Of a DNA stretch of 64,000 nucleotides, positions 22,701 through 34,990 are shown piece after piece. Location of the stretch: positions 94,848,609 to 94,912,608 of the forward strand of contig NC_133653.1 in NCBI RefSeq assembly GCF_009905375.1, given 5' to 3'. Made by a program: the position numbers and the translations under genes. Position 1 is the first letter of the stretch, and each line of letters opens with the position of its first letter. A model generated the notes under the pieces. It saw nothing but the letters and a program-made list of their open reading frames with translations, had not been told where the DNA came from and ran no database searches. Source of the DNA: Apium graveolens (Eukaryota; Streptophyta; Magnoliopsida; Apiales; Apiaceae).

Positions 22701-23965
22701 CGACGGCTATGTTTACGCGATTTCCCAATTTAAAACCGTTCAAAACCAACCCAATTCAACCTCAATCCAACATACAACCAACATCCATCCTTATCACATC
22801 ATAACAACCCCAACCAATTAAATTTTAACATTCATACTTATGCCTAAGCTTGAATTTAACTATACTACATTCTTTTAATCAAAACAACAACATTTACCAC
22901 TCCAACAACATCCCAAAACTCACTAATCTCTACATACACAACCATCAAGCCTCTCATGAACTAAAATACTCATATTATGCTCTTAACATTCAATAACAAA
23001 GCTTGGTTAAGAGATTATACCTTCCTTGAAGCTTTTTAACACAACACAAGAGCTTTGAATGCCTAAAGAACCTTGATCCTTGCTTGTATAACCTTAATCT
23101 TTCATAAAAATTCAAGAAAACTAAAGTTATTTCTTGAAGGTTACTATTCACCATCTTCTTCCTTGATTTATTGGAAGAGATGGTGAAGGAATTAGGAGCT
23201 TAAACTTATAGCATATCCATATCTATGTACAAGGAAGCTTAGATAATTACCTTGTGATTTAACAATGCTTGGAACTTGATTTTTGATTTTTCTTCCTTTG
23301 AAAAAGATGAAAAGCCGAGAGCAATGTTTGAAGAATGAAAAATTTTGTGTTTGCTTTGATTTGTTTTGGCTAGCTAGGTTGTTTTGGTTTTGTTTTTGGT
23401 TAATTACCCTTCTAACCTTGAACTTTGTGTGGTTTACAATCATCCAACAATTCCTTCCTTTTTTGTCATGCCTATGTCACCTTGCACATGTCATAATGCT
23501 CCCACTTGTCCACACCTTGTGGTTTGATGATGTCACAATCCCTGGCTTCTTGTACAAGCTTGTCTCTTGGTCACTTATTTGTTTTATGGTTCGCTTATCT
23601 TTCGTTCTCGTTTATCATTTGAGGGATCATACCCGGGATCTTATTACTTAGGTTCCCTTAACCTTTCTCAATATATTATATTCCTTTTATGATCCTCTCC
23701 TATAATCCTTTAATTTAAATCCTTTTTATCCTATTACCTTTTTCTCAATTCTTTCCGTATCTAGTGGATTTCCGGGAAAAATCAAAGTGTTCGGAATTGG
23801 ATTCTGACGATCTTTACATACACTTATATACCATATAGAGTACTAATAAAATCTCAGAATATCCATAACAGAACCCCTACATAGTGTGGCATGAAAAGTT
23901 TTCTCGTTCAGCAAAAACACTATTCATAAGGGTTTCAAAATTTCTCAAAAATTGGGGTTATTACA
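19795..23965 (-). repeat. 3' LTR of element B (4.17 kb)
   Basis: Begins TGTAACACCCCC and ends GGGGTTATTACA on plus. Matches 29729-34130 nearly base for base except a ~160-bp segment missing here near 21494 and a missing AT-rich duplication near 21895. Contains the TACGA...TCGTA hairpin at 20903-20919, the palindrome CTACATGTAG at 20941-20950 and a ~50-bp tandem repeat at 21588-21807. Open frames such as 23283-23651 occur in both LTRs only because the LTRs are copies. Confidence 0.92.
21588..21807. repeat. ~50-bp tandem repeat inside element B LTR
   Basis: Four imperfect units each begin GGAGTCATA (one GAGTCATAA) followed by a CCTCGAATGAATATTCA-type block and a TAATATTCA block. The homologous array in the other LTR is at 31675-31890. 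The ATATTC/GAATAT pieces make each unit partly self-complementary. Confidence 0.7.
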
Positions 23966-23980
23966 GTCTCCCCTCCTTAA
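23966..23980 (-). other. Polypurine tract of element B
   Basis: On the minus strand AAGGAGGGGAGAC runs directly into the LTR start TGTAATAACC. It is intact although the genes upstream are not. Confidence 0.75.
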
Positions 23981-26900
23981 AAGGATTCCGTCCCGGAATC
24001 AAATAGAAAACAAATGGGGATACTTTCTTAGCATTACACTTTCTAACTCTCGAGTAAATTTTCCCATATTGTGGTCCTGCCACCAAACTCTGCCTAGTTT
24101 GATAATCCTTCCCCTAAGCACTTGTTCCTTTTTACTCTATAACCCTTCCTGGTTGCTCCATATAGGTTACGTCGGGTTGCATATCTATGCGCTCATATGC
24201 CTCTATTTATCTGGCATCTGAATTACACTTCCTTAACATTGATACGTGAAACACGTTACGAACTTGTTACATGTTCGGGGTTAGGGCTAACTCATATGCT
24301 AACTTCCCAATACGTCTTAGTATATCCCAGGGTCCAACAATTCGTGGACTTAGCTTTCCTTTCTTTCCGAACCTCATCAATCTTTTTTTTTCCAAGGGAT
24401 ACCTATAACATTACTAGGTCCCCTATTTCCCATTCCTTGTCCTTTCGTGTTAAATCAACATACTTCGTGTTCCCATCTTGGGCTACTACCAGCCATCCTC
24501 TGATTAGATTATCATATCCTTGGTCCTTTGGACTACTGCGGGTCCGAGCATCTTGCGCTCTACAACTTCATCCTAACATAAGGGAGATCGACATTGTCTT
24601 CCCTCTAGGATCTCATAAGGCGATATCTCAATACTGACATATGATCTATTGTCGTGATATAACTTAATCCGCGTTAAGTGATCATTCCAAATTCTTTCAA
24701 GTCTATTGCACAGACTCTCATTATAGCTTTTAGCATTAGAGCTTTTGCTTCTCAATACCCATTCTTTTCCAGTTCGTAATCGCTATCACCTTCCGTTCCT
24801 AATATTATACTGGTTATACTTTTGCTCATTAGCGTCTTATAACCTTTTAATAACCACGTCAACCTTAGTATCATGAACGTGTTTCCATTCTGAATACCAC
24901 CATAACTTTACTACTCCTTTTTCAGCTGCTTCTATCTTTGGAAGCTTAATCCTTCATATAGAAGTAAAGGAATTTGTTGAGAGATCACTATGATCATGAA
25001 CACTTGTTATATCGCTTAGTTAGTACAGAAGGTGGCCAGCCTTTAGTACTTGACAAGCAATTAAACAATAGCTGGTATCCTACTAGGCTTCTATCACACA
25101 GATAGATAGTCATTCGGCAATACCTCCCCTTTCTGGAAGGGTTGTTCTTCTCAGCTTACATGAAATGAAAAGAAGAGAAAAGAACGAATTGAAGAGAATT
25201 GTATATATGAAAAAAAAAATATACTGCCACAAAATATCTGGCTTGGAACCTACCTCTGAACTATAGAGGTTTGTCATAGAAGAACAAAACATATAGGTAT
25301 TTATATCAACATCAAGTATTATAGCATCGCATTTCACGTGCCTAAATATTTTCGCTATCCCGTCCATCATTCTATGGACCCATGCTCTTCCTCGAGCTTA
25401 TACATAATCACCTTTGAAACTCCCTCGACATCGAAAATCGAATCTGGGATCTCATTCTATATATCACCGTTACTAGGATTCTATGCTCGCACCGCAACCT
25501 TCCTCGTATAATAATACGATTTTCTATTGATAAGAAAGAATAATTATTCACCAGGTAGATACTCTACTTAATTAGTCTATCAATGATAACTTATACACTA
25601 CCACGACCCGATTAGTGGTACTCAATCTCAACACCCATTCCAATACAACTCTCATGGTTGTAATCAGCTCACTACTCGCAGAATCATTGCTGCCTTACTA
25701 TGGTCCACCACTGACCCACTGTAGTCATTCATTTTCCCTGAAGTCTTAATAGCTAACCATACAGAGTCCATACATCTCGTATCAAATCCTTCTAAGGAGG
25801 TAACATAATCACCATTCCTGATTCATGAAGAACACTCCTGATCCTGACATACATACATGACATGAAGCAGATAAAAGTGCAGAAGAGTTTCAATCAAAGC
25901 AACGATAGCAGGTTAATACCATTCTTAATCATACGCCCTAAATAGAAGAATTAACTCAAGGGTTCATCTAGTCCTTTTTGAAATATGGTCCTGGCTTATC
26001 TCAAGATAGGACCTTCTAAGATAGATAGCCCGTTCATGGTGATTACACGAATTAAACCTTTACCAACTACTATTACGGTTGGTTATTGCACAGTCATCAG
26101 AAGGAATGTCAATCTTCCAAACCATAATTCAACCTTCACATTTTTAACCATCATCACTGTATTCTTTTGGCACACGCGCCTATAATTATCCACTTACCTT
26201 TAAAGTGTCGGCCACCTCTTTGGCCTTTCCTGATAGTAAAATTTCCTTACAGTCAATGTCATTTTAACCACCTCCAAATAAATTTTCTACCTTATTTCCG
26301 ATCACTTCTTGAGTGAAGATGTTTTCCTTAAAATCAGATGGGAAAAAAAATATCACCATTTTTCCATAAGTTATTGCCTCATTCTTTAGAGGCTAATCAC
26401 TGTCAAGACTGACTCTCAATCATACTTAGAACATCTTTTATCTTAAGTCCTAATTGCCCTGAATAATTTCGACCATTACTGGTTCGATCCATACTTTCTC
26501 GTGGTTTAACACGTGCCCCACTTGGCAACATATAATTACGTCATATTTCCTTTATCAACATTTCTATTCTTGAAAATTTTGAATATTACCTTTCTCCTTG
26601 TAAAACCTCTAAGGTTATCCTTCAATCGTTCCTCCTGTATTCCCTAGATATAGGGCATATTAAAATACCATTTACTATTACTAGAACCATTGTCTATATA
26701 CTTCTGAAAAATTTCTCCACTGATTCTTAAAGGTTGTTGTTACATTAACCCTTTCCAAATCATACTGTCAAAACTCATACTGTCCCTATTAAGGGTGAAA
26801 TGCCAACCTTTATGCATTCCCCTAGGATTCATTTTAAGTTATCGAAGTTATATCCTTAATCCCATCTTTAAAAGGTACTTGCATCCTTCCTTGGACAAAT

Positions 26901-27740
26901 CAAGTCATATATCCTTGATAGATTATCTTATTCATCATTCCCACCTCGATAGTCTATACCTAACTTCATAATAGCATCCTTATTCAAATTGAGGTCAATC
27001 CATATGGCCTCCAAAAGATAACAAGGGTCATCCGCTTTTCTTTCCTGATTTGGTAATGATAACATGGATGTTCTGGAAGATATTGGTCGTGTTCAACGTG
27101 AACTTCTTCTTAATAATTCCTTATTTACTTTTGTTGTTTATCTCAACAGTCACCTCAATGTTGGGATATCTCTCATACCTGGCGTCTCCCTTTCTGAGTA
27201 TCGAGCCACCGGTCTTACATTTCACATTATTGAAGGTCACTTCCTTCATCCAATTTTCCTACTTTCTTACTTTCTTGTCTCCTTAGTCTATCCGCGTCTT
27301 ATTATTTATCCTTCGAACTATCTAAAGGTTTCCTTCAATCCTCCCAACTTAAAGGGGATAAAATATATGTATCTCTTAGGCCTTCAACCATCAATTTTAA
27401 CTCATGGTAAATCACCCTCATCCTGTCGATTACATACTTTTCTATTTCTATTGCTACGAGTCTTTAGGGTTTCCTCATACCCATCTTCCTTATCATTCCT
27501 CCAACTCTATCGCCTTTATATTCCTTTCCACTTCAGTTTCTTTTTATTTTCGTTTCCATTACAACCATTACATGAACCAACACTACATAAGCATTGATTT
27601 CAACCATCCCGTCATTCTGGATTCGTGTCCTCAGAACGAATCTTGACAACTTTTACATCTTAGATTCATAATTCATCATACTCGTCTGCTTTTGTTCTGG
27701 CTCTAAAGCTTTTACACTATCTCCTTATCTTTGGGAATTA
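23981..27740 (-). pseudogene. pol: Element B pol, heavily degraded
   Basis: Minus-strand translation gives only scattered matches to Tekay pol. At about 24100-24260 a fragment of the chromodomain region is visible (VSMLRK, then QPDVTYMEQP), broken by stops. At 24573-24755 an integrase C-terminal piece reads WNDHLTRIKLYHDN ... GRQCRSPLC. At about 26654-26684 the RT motif that in element A reads VFIDDILI is degraded to VIVNGILI, with both catalytic aspartates lost. No frame longer than ~90 codons survives in sense orientation, so this copy cannot make an active polymerase or integrase. Confidence 0.8.
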
Positions 27741-28300
27741 CTTTCCCGAAAACAATTGACTGAACTTAAATCAGTTTATTCTAACCTCTGGCTCCGTGCC
27801 TTTCTTGGTCTTTCACCAGCGGGTGGTCTCTCTCTTAGGAGGGTAAGTGACAAAAACGGTCTTTTGTGGTTCATCAATCATTTTGAATCTCAAATGATTC
27901 CTATATTTCCTTTAGCCAGGCTCTTGCCTCGGCTGGGTCAGCCTGTTCCTTGGAATTCTGAGAGCTTAGCGATTTAAAGGTCATGAAAGAATTTCACACC
28001 ACATTGTTTCCTCAAGGTGGTGGTTGGGAATAAAATATAAGTTCTGTTTAGACAGGTTCATGAATTTCCGTATAGGAGTACCGTCTCGGGTCTCCTTATC
28101 TCGCTCGACTTTTGCTTTCTTAGTCTAAATATTTCTTCCTACTCCCCATAATTGGAGTCATCTTTTAATTTAAAATCTTCATTTTCCACTTTATTATATT
28201 CCGGGTTCTTTATATCTTAATTGCGACCTCCCTGATTATAACGTTCAAGGTTTGCCCTTAATCTTATTCCTTGTGGGGGCATATTACTTGGAAAATTTTG
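27741..28300 (-). pseudogene. gag: Element B gag remnant
   Basis: Around 27900-28000 the minus strand still encodes a piece resembling the gag region of element A just N-terminal to the capsid (KLSEFQG followed by residues aligning with SVDPVEARAWLKEI), with stops. No intact zinc knuckle was found. Extent is approximate. Confidence 0.55.
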
Positions 28301-28692
28301 AGAATCTCCGGATATTTGTCTTACTTACTTTGCTTAAGTCTTCCCCTCGTTTAGTCCTTGCACGATTGCAAATTATGAATTCTTAAGTTCGATAAACTTC
28401 ATGACACTCTCTTTAAGTGTTAATAGAGCAATTAACAATGTGATTTATCACAAACAAACTGATCTAAACTGAAATTAACGAATATATACATAACCATTTG
28501 TTCGAGGGTACAACAACTGAACATATTAAAGAGGATTACATCATATGAACTTATCGCTCCTATCCCAAAAGTACTACCATAGATAGTCATCTCGTCATTA
28601 AAACTAATCATTCATAACTTAGGCTAATCCTCCAAAAGCGGTGCTACATGAAACCCTTGTTTGATTGCTCTGGCTCTGCACACTACCATGGA

Positions 28693-29466
28693 TTAAGAGA
28701 TGCGAGCACGCACGACATCCCTAACCTGCTCCATCACAGAGGTGATGAGGTCTAAGATAGTCGCAAGTAGAGCTGGATCAACTTGACCCTCAAGATGGCC
28801 TCTAGCTGTAACACGGGTGGTAGCCTCAATCCTTTCCATGCTATACGCTAATCCTACCGGAAGTATCCCACCCTCAATCCTTGGTGCAGTAAGTCGATCC
28901 AACAGATCACTCCTAACATTCCGGGCCTCTGACAGGCCACCCAAAGTCATATGATAATCAGCGATAAGAGAAGCCTGAGTGGTAGCATCTAGCAGTCCAG
29001 GGGGTGTAGGTGGTGCAGACCCAGGAGATCCAAATGGATAACCAAGCACGATATCAGGTGACAATGGTTCCGGGGATAAAGGTGGCATTTCCTCAGTATG
29101 TGCTGGGCTCTGTACAGGGGAGGGAACAGGAATTGGTGGAACCTCATGGGTGTCTACAGGAGCCTCTGGAAGAGGGTCTGATACTGGTATAATTGGGGTC
29201 GTGGAAGGCCCCACTCCTTCTGCCCTCATTAACCTTTGTGCCCTTGGTAACTCTTCATCCTCTAGTGCCACCCTCGCGGCCATTCTTGCTCTGGTAGTCG
29301 CCCTGACTACGGTCATCTGTTCCTCAACGGTCCTTTCTTCATTCTCATCAGGATCCTCCATGAGATCCTCCTCAGCCACAATCCTTTCCGAAATAACATC
29401 CTCAACCGCAACATTGTCTATCTGAACCTCATCCGGTCCCTCATTAGGGTACTCCATCGGATTCAC
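28693..29466 (-). CDS. Leader ORF of element B, intact
   Basis: An uninterrupted 257-codon frame (GTG-bounded; first ATG three codons later; open upstream to a TAG about 33 codons back) lies in sense between PBS and gag remnant. Residues ~1-85 are acidic (EDLMEDPDENEERTVEEQ). Residues ~60-75 include an Arg/Ala-rich stretch (TTRARMAARVAL). Residues ~85-160 are very Pro-rich (PPIPVPSPVQSP), and ~165-257 are predicted helical, ending MEQVRDVVRARIS. It occupies the position of the leader ORF in element A; layouts agree although sequence similarity is weak. No known domain recognised. It is the only sizeable sense frame left in this element. Confidence 0.6.
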   Translation of the reverse strand: MNPMEYPNEGPDEVQIDNVAVEDVISERIVAEEDLMEDPDENEERTVEEQMTVVRATTRARMAARVALEDEELPRAQRLMRAEGVGPSTTPIIPVSDPLPEAPVDTHEVPPIPVPSPVQSPAHTEEMPPLSPEPLSPDIVLGYPFGSPGSAPPTPPGLLDATTQASLIADYHMTLGGLSEARNVRSDLLDRLTAPRIEGGILPVGLAYSMERIEATTRVTARGHLEGQVDPALLATILDLITSVMEQVRDVVRARIS

Positions 29467-29712
29467 AATTTGATCTCCAACTTGTAATAAAACATCCTCA
29501 TGCTGATGCTCCTGAACCTCAAGGTTTGGTGCCCCGCTGCCCTATACGAGAACAAACTATGTTACTATCACGATACTTATAAGGGTTCCCGTAAGGGTTT
29601 TAACTGTCAGTGCTACGTTAGGTAGCCCGACTATGAACTTGGCAAGAGTTCTTATTATCTTAGTGAACTAATTATCTTAACGTCACATCATCTCTGAGGT
29701 TTATAACGCTTA

Positions 29713-29724
29713 GCTCTGATACCA
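29713..29724 (-). other. Primer-binding site of element B
   Basis: The reverse complement is exactly TGGTATCAGAGC, four bases from the LTR at 29729. An intact PBS fits recent reverse transcription. Confidence 0.9.
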
Positions 29725-29728
29725 TTTC

Positions 29729-32700
29729 TGTAACACCTCCAAATCCGGGGTCGGGGATCCGGGTTGTCACGAGTTCCATTTCCCTTAATAACACCCAATC
29801 TTAATAATTACTCAACTACTCTGTACTGTGACCCCACAATGAACACACACACCACACGTTATAGTCTCAGAGATGAACATCCAAAAATAACCACAAGTCA
29901 TTTTATTCCACAATTATCTGCCAATACACCTTAAAAGGTTTTCTGAATAAATTTACATTTCTTTGCCATTATTACAATTCATAAATATACATAAATCTAG
30001 TACATTAGAAGTTGAAAGCCTAGCCTATTGGTAGCTCCTACCTCAGCTACGGCGGCATCAATGCTTCTAGAAAACTGCGGAACGTCTCCTAATCGCTTGC
30101 GAATCGGGAGCTTGGTCCTGTTCATCCTTTCTATCTGTTGTTGTGTGATGAAAGAAGAAAGCAAGGGTGAGCAGCAAGCCCACCAAAATAATATGTATAA
30201 TGATTAATAGTATATGAGCCTTCTCTTAGTACTCATGAAAGTCTTGGTCAAAAGAAATGAACCAAGTTGATATCTTAATGCGATGAAGTCGCAAAATATT
30301 CAGTATATATATATACATATATACTTTTCAAAATATTGGAAGTCCTCTTCCATGCATAATATACACAAAGTCCCAGTGTATAACTGTATATAAAAAAAAT
30401 ATCGTTGCAAGGTGATCTCATATATCTAACCTTGTCTCAACGTTTTTCTGAAAATCTTTGTCATTCATAAGACAATTATTAATTAGATATAAGTTTAAAA
30501 GATGAAGTTACAAGATACCCCAATATACTTATATCTTTCCCAAATACTACTTGAACTACCACCGTTCAAGTTATAATTAGCTTCAAAAGTTCATCACATA
30601 GATGAGACTATAAGACAAGATTTGAATAGATTAAATCTTTAAAATATTATCAAAATAAAATGAAGTTACGAGATACTTCATTTTATGTAAACATCATTTT
30701 GAAAACTTGACCCTGCCAACACTCAACAATCGCCCAACCGTAGCCTTTCTATCGAAGTGCTCTGGGTAGTGTTGCAGAAATTATCCAATTGGATGATGAA
30801 CTCATTACGGGAGTTTGTCGCGCCAGGAAGACCACTTACGATGATCAGTCGTAGTAGTACAACCCCACCATTTTCTACATGTAGAGGAGAACCTGTCGGA
30901 TTTACTTGTCAACCGAACACTGAACTCCTAAGGAATGGACCGCCTTAGCGGAACTTCCAGGCCATTTGGGCCAATATAATAAGGCTGGGCCGGCGCTACT
31001 CGGCCACTTACGCCACTCCTAATTCAGATGAAATCCATGACTCTGAAACGTAAAGCTCGTCCCCACTTTCCCCAAGTAGAAACTTGTTGATACGGCTCCA
31101 CCAAGAAGTCGTATCTATTTGGAAAGGAGAACTCACCGATATTTCCCAGGCGATGCCTGTTAATGGATTAACTTGTTCCAAGAATTTTACTTCCCGAGTG
31201 TTGGGTAAGTAATCAATTCATTTATCAAAACAGCAACCTTGTTGCGAATATAAAACACACCACAGAGCCGGATCCCTCAGGTTTTGAGCGAGTATTTAAA
31301 TCCCCTTCGAAAGGAGGATCTTAAATATATAAAAAAATGAGTTTTGGGATCCGCTCTAACTTTTAAAAATCATTTTGAAGACTCGCAAAACATTTTTAAG
31401 AATGTTTGGAGTGAAGCTGATTTAATGAAGTAAATCAGTCCCCAAAATATTTAGAAAATGTCTGAATATTATTATTTAAATAATATTCCCATAAAGAATA
31501 ATCTTTATAAAATAATTGAAGTAGAAGTATTAAAACTTATACTTGAAATGAGTATTAAATAACCAAAGATATACTTATATGAAAGTACTATCTTTATTTG
31601 AATAATCGAAAATAAGTTTGATTATTGACAACTTATTCTTTAATAAAATAAAGAATATATCTCAGCAAATAATCGGAGTCATAGATCCTCAAATGAATAT
31701 TCAAAAATATTCATTAAATAATATAAACTGAGTCATAATCCCTCGAATGAATATTCAAATAATATTCAGATAATAAAATAAAAGGAGTCATAAGTCCTCG
31801 AATGAATATTCAAAATAATATTCATTTAATATAAAGGAGTCATACGCCTTCAAATAATATTCGAAATAATATTCAATAATAAAATAAAGTTAAAGTTATC
31901 GAATAAACCTTATTCGATTAATAGTTTTGAAAACTATGACCATATATATATATATAAGTATATATATATATATATATTTATATCCATATATACAAAATCT
32001 ACTCGGGATCCTCGTATATATAAGTATATATATATATATATATATATTTATATCCATATATACAAAATCTACTCGGGATCCTCGACTCCCGGTTTTAGAA
32101 AATATTTTCACCTTTGGGTCCCTATACTAAGGGTATATGCAAATTACCGCTATCCTCTAGCATAGGTATTATCAACTGAATCAACAATTATATATGGAAA
32201 GAATACGAAACAGGCATGCATATATATATACCATAGCAGCATGCTTCAATATATTGCAACATTTGCTAATTAACCAACATGCATCTATCGCAAGATAATG
32301 CAAATACCTATATACATCACAACAACAGTTATAACTGGTAGAAAACTTGCCTGAGCGACTGGGGGTTACGAATGGCTCGGGACGAGTCTGGTAACCTATA
32401 AACAACAAGTAAGTTGGAATTAAACCAAAGTCACTTGTAAATCTATACTTTAACTAACTTAGACTCTAACGCTTGTTTTGCGCTTACTGATTTTCTTAAG
32501 TCACTCGAGTACCCTCGGCTCCACCATTTTTTGTAATTTAACCTTTACGAGTTCTAAGGCGATTCCTTCCCGAGTGTCTTACCAATTGCCTAACACACTT
32601 ACCATAAATGTTTCATGCATTAATTAACCCTTTTCGGTCTTTAACCTATGTTTCAAAGTAAGGCGAGGGGAAAAGTTTCGTTCGCGAAATGCCGTTACTT

Positions 32701-34130
32701 GAAACGGTCGTTTCTCCTAAACCGTGCATCGGAATCGAACGAACTACATATCAAAACGAAGCTCGTAACACGATCTATCTAACCATGGCAATGGTCATAA
32801 TCTAGCAGGGGGTTCTCGGGTCCTAATGTTATGCACAAAAACAGTCTAAAGAAAATCGGACGTTACGACGGCTATGTTTACGCGATTTCCCAATTTAAAA
32901 CCGTTCAAAACCAACCCAATTCAACCTCAATCCAACATACAACCAACATCCATCCTTATCACATCATAACAACCCCAACCAATTAAATTTTAACATTCAT
33001 ACTTATGCCTAAGCTTGAATTTAACTATACTACATTCTTTTAATCAAAACAACAACATTTACCACTCCAACAACATCCCAAAACTCACTAATCTCTACAT
33101 ACACAACCATCAAGCCTCTCATGAACTAAAATACTCATATTATGATCTTAAAATTCAATAACAAAGCTTGGTTAAGAGATTATACCTTCCTTGAAGCTTT
33201 TTAACACAACACAAGAGCTTTGAATGCCTAAAGAACCTTGATCCTTGCTTGTATAACCTTAATCTTTCATAAAAATTCAAGAAAACTAAAGTTATTTCTT
33301 GAAGGTTACTATTCACCATCTTCTTCCTTGATTTATTGGAAGAGATGGTGAAGGAATTAGGAGCTTAAACTTATAGCATATCCATATCTATGTACAAGGA
33401 AGCTTAGATAATTACCTTGTGATTTAACAATGCTTGGAACTTGATTTTTGATTTTTCTTCCTTTGAAAAAGATGAAAAGCCGAGAGCAATGTTTGAAGAA
33501 TGAAAATTTTTGTGTTTGCTTTGATTTGTTTTGGCTAGCTAGGTTGTTTTGGTTTTGTTTTTGGTTAATTACCCTTCTAACCTTGAACTTTGTGTGGTTT
33601 ACAATCATCCAACAATTCCTTCCTTTTTTGTCATGCCTATGTCACCTTGCACATGTCATAATGCTCCCACTTGTCCACACCTTGTGGTTTGATGATGTCA
33701 CAATCCCTGGCTTCTTGTACAAGCTTGTCTCTTGGTCACTTATTTGTTTTATGGTTCGCTTATCTTTCGTTCTCGTTTATCGTTTGAGGGATCATACCCG
33801 GGATCTTATTACTTAGGTTCCCTTAACCTTTCTCAATATATTATATTCCTTTTATGATCCTCTCCTATAATCCTTTAATTTAAATCCTTTTTATCCTATT
33901 ACCTTTTTCTCAATTCTTTCCGTATCTAGTGGATTTCCGGGAAAAATCAAAGTGTTCGGAATTGGATTCTGACGATCTTTACATACACTTATATACCATA
34001 TAGAGTACTAATAAAATCTCAGAATATCCATAACAGAACCCCTACATAGTGTGACATGAAAAGTTTTCTCGTTCAGCAAAAACACTATTCATAAGGGTTT
34101 CAAAATTTCTCAAAAATTGGGGTTATTACA
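29729..34130 (-). repeat. 5' LTR of element B (4.40 kb)
   Basis: Near-identical to 19795-23965 but longer. It keeps a ~160-bp stretch at about 31425-31590 absent from the other LTR and has an extra tandem copy of a ~68-bp AT-rich block at 31944-32082. Hairpin at 30837-30853, palindrome CTACATGTAG at 30875-30884, tandem repeats at 31675-31890. Confidence 0.92.
31944..32082. repeat. AT-rich tandem duplication in element B LTR
   Basis: A ~68-bp block, (TA)n followed by TATCCATATATACAAAATC and TACTCGGGATCCTCG, occurs twice here but only once in the other LTR (about 21850-21920). The event therefore postdates insertion or arose during the last replication cycle. Confidence 0.8.
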
Positions 34131-34135
34131 ACAGA
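34131..34135. other. Target-site duplication of element B, right copy
   Basis: ACAGA, identical to 19790-19794. Confidence 0.9.
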
Positions 34136-34484
34136 TCTTGTGGGGTTTGACGTCCCGGTGGGGTCCCGATCCGTTGATTTTTGAAGCATAGAAATGATCC
34201 CTAAATTACCAGAAAATACTGAAAACACCTAGAATACATTCAAACGCGCATAAAATGAAATAAAACGAGTACCTTGAGAAAGACGCTAATAAATACGCGT
34301 CCCGATTACAGATCGATTCATATAATTGCAGTTTAAACACATATTAATCAATCGAAAAAATTTCTGGTTCGTACGGAAACACAAATAGCATTTTAAAACA
34401 CGTAATATCATGGCAATAAACATTTTAACTTATATAAACACATAATATTAATTCATTTAACATATAATATTCCCATATATTATA
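34136..34484. other. Right half of the remnant split by element B
   Basis: It continues the sequence interrupted at 19794. It contains a GC-rich GACGTCCCGGTGGGG block, then AT-rich DNA, and ends where SIRE-like LTR sequence starts at about 34485. No gene seen. Confidence 0.4.
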
Positions 34485-34940
34485 TCAAATGCCAAGATTA
34501 ACTGACAAAATAAAGTCACAGACATGCACGATTTGCAAATATACACTAAGCCGAAAATAGAAAGTTTTAGTTAACTTAAAGTAGGGTTTAGTGCATGCTA
34601 TGTAAAACCTGTGTTTATTGTCCTATAAAGTAAACACCGGATGCTTTGTTTCAATATGTAAGAAATTAGATCTAGAAAATCTTGTAACTCTCAACAGAGA
34701 AGCTGAGTTCTTAACGTACCAAGAACCCAAAAATTTGTAGCAAAATACTAGCTTGATTTTTATATAAAATTAAGTGAGTTTTAAAATATTGTGTGCACTA
34801 TCTTTAGTTCAGTTAACATAATATTGTTATATTTCTTATCTGCTTTGTTCACCTAGTTTTAGATAATCAAGAAGCCATTAAAATTGTCTAAAACACATTC
34901 ACCCGCCACCCCCTTCCCGTTTTGTATTCATTACCAAACA
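34485..34940 (+). repeat. Truncated 5' LTR of copia copy C1 (SIRE/Maximus-like)
   Basis: The final ~455 bases of the LTR found inverted at 63538-64000 and at the window start are present, ending CCAAACA two bases before a PBS. The upstream part, including the minisatellite, is missing, so the element is truncated at its left end. Confidence 0.8.
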
Positions 34941-34942
34941 AG

Positions 34943-34954
34943 TGGTATCAGAGC
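34943..34954 (+). other. Primer-binding site of C1
   Basis: TGGTATCAGAGC, exact initiator tRNA-Met complement, two bases after the LTR. Confidence 0.9.
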
Positions 34955-34990
34955 AAAATCTGAAAGCAAACAGATAAAAGATCTTGGAAA

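Larger units (their letters stand above)
19795..34130 (-). mobile_element. Element B: recently inserted, pol-defective Tekay-like gypsy element
   Basis: A complete insertion of ~14.3 kb has two LTRs (19795-23965 and 29729-34130), a PBS, a polypurine tract and a perfect ACAGA target duplication. LTRs are about 99% alike by eye apart from two indels, so the insertion is recent. The internal ~5.8 kb has an intact leader ORF (28693-29466), but gag and pol are recognisable only as scattered, frame-shifted fragments. The RT active site is lost. It was presumably mobilised by enzymes supplied by an intact relative. Confidence 0.88.

Noticed and set aside
23283..23651. Plus-strand 122-codon hydrophobic ORF present in both LTRs of element B (also 33448-33816)
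   Set aside because: LTRs are copies of one sequence, so presence in both is not independent evidence; no recognisable domain and antisense to the element.
27050..27646. Plus-strand ORFs up to 177 codons within element B
   Set aside because: They are antisense to the degraded pol of element B and have low-complexity composition (Ser, Leu, Phe, Tyr), as expected for the complement of coding-derived sequence.
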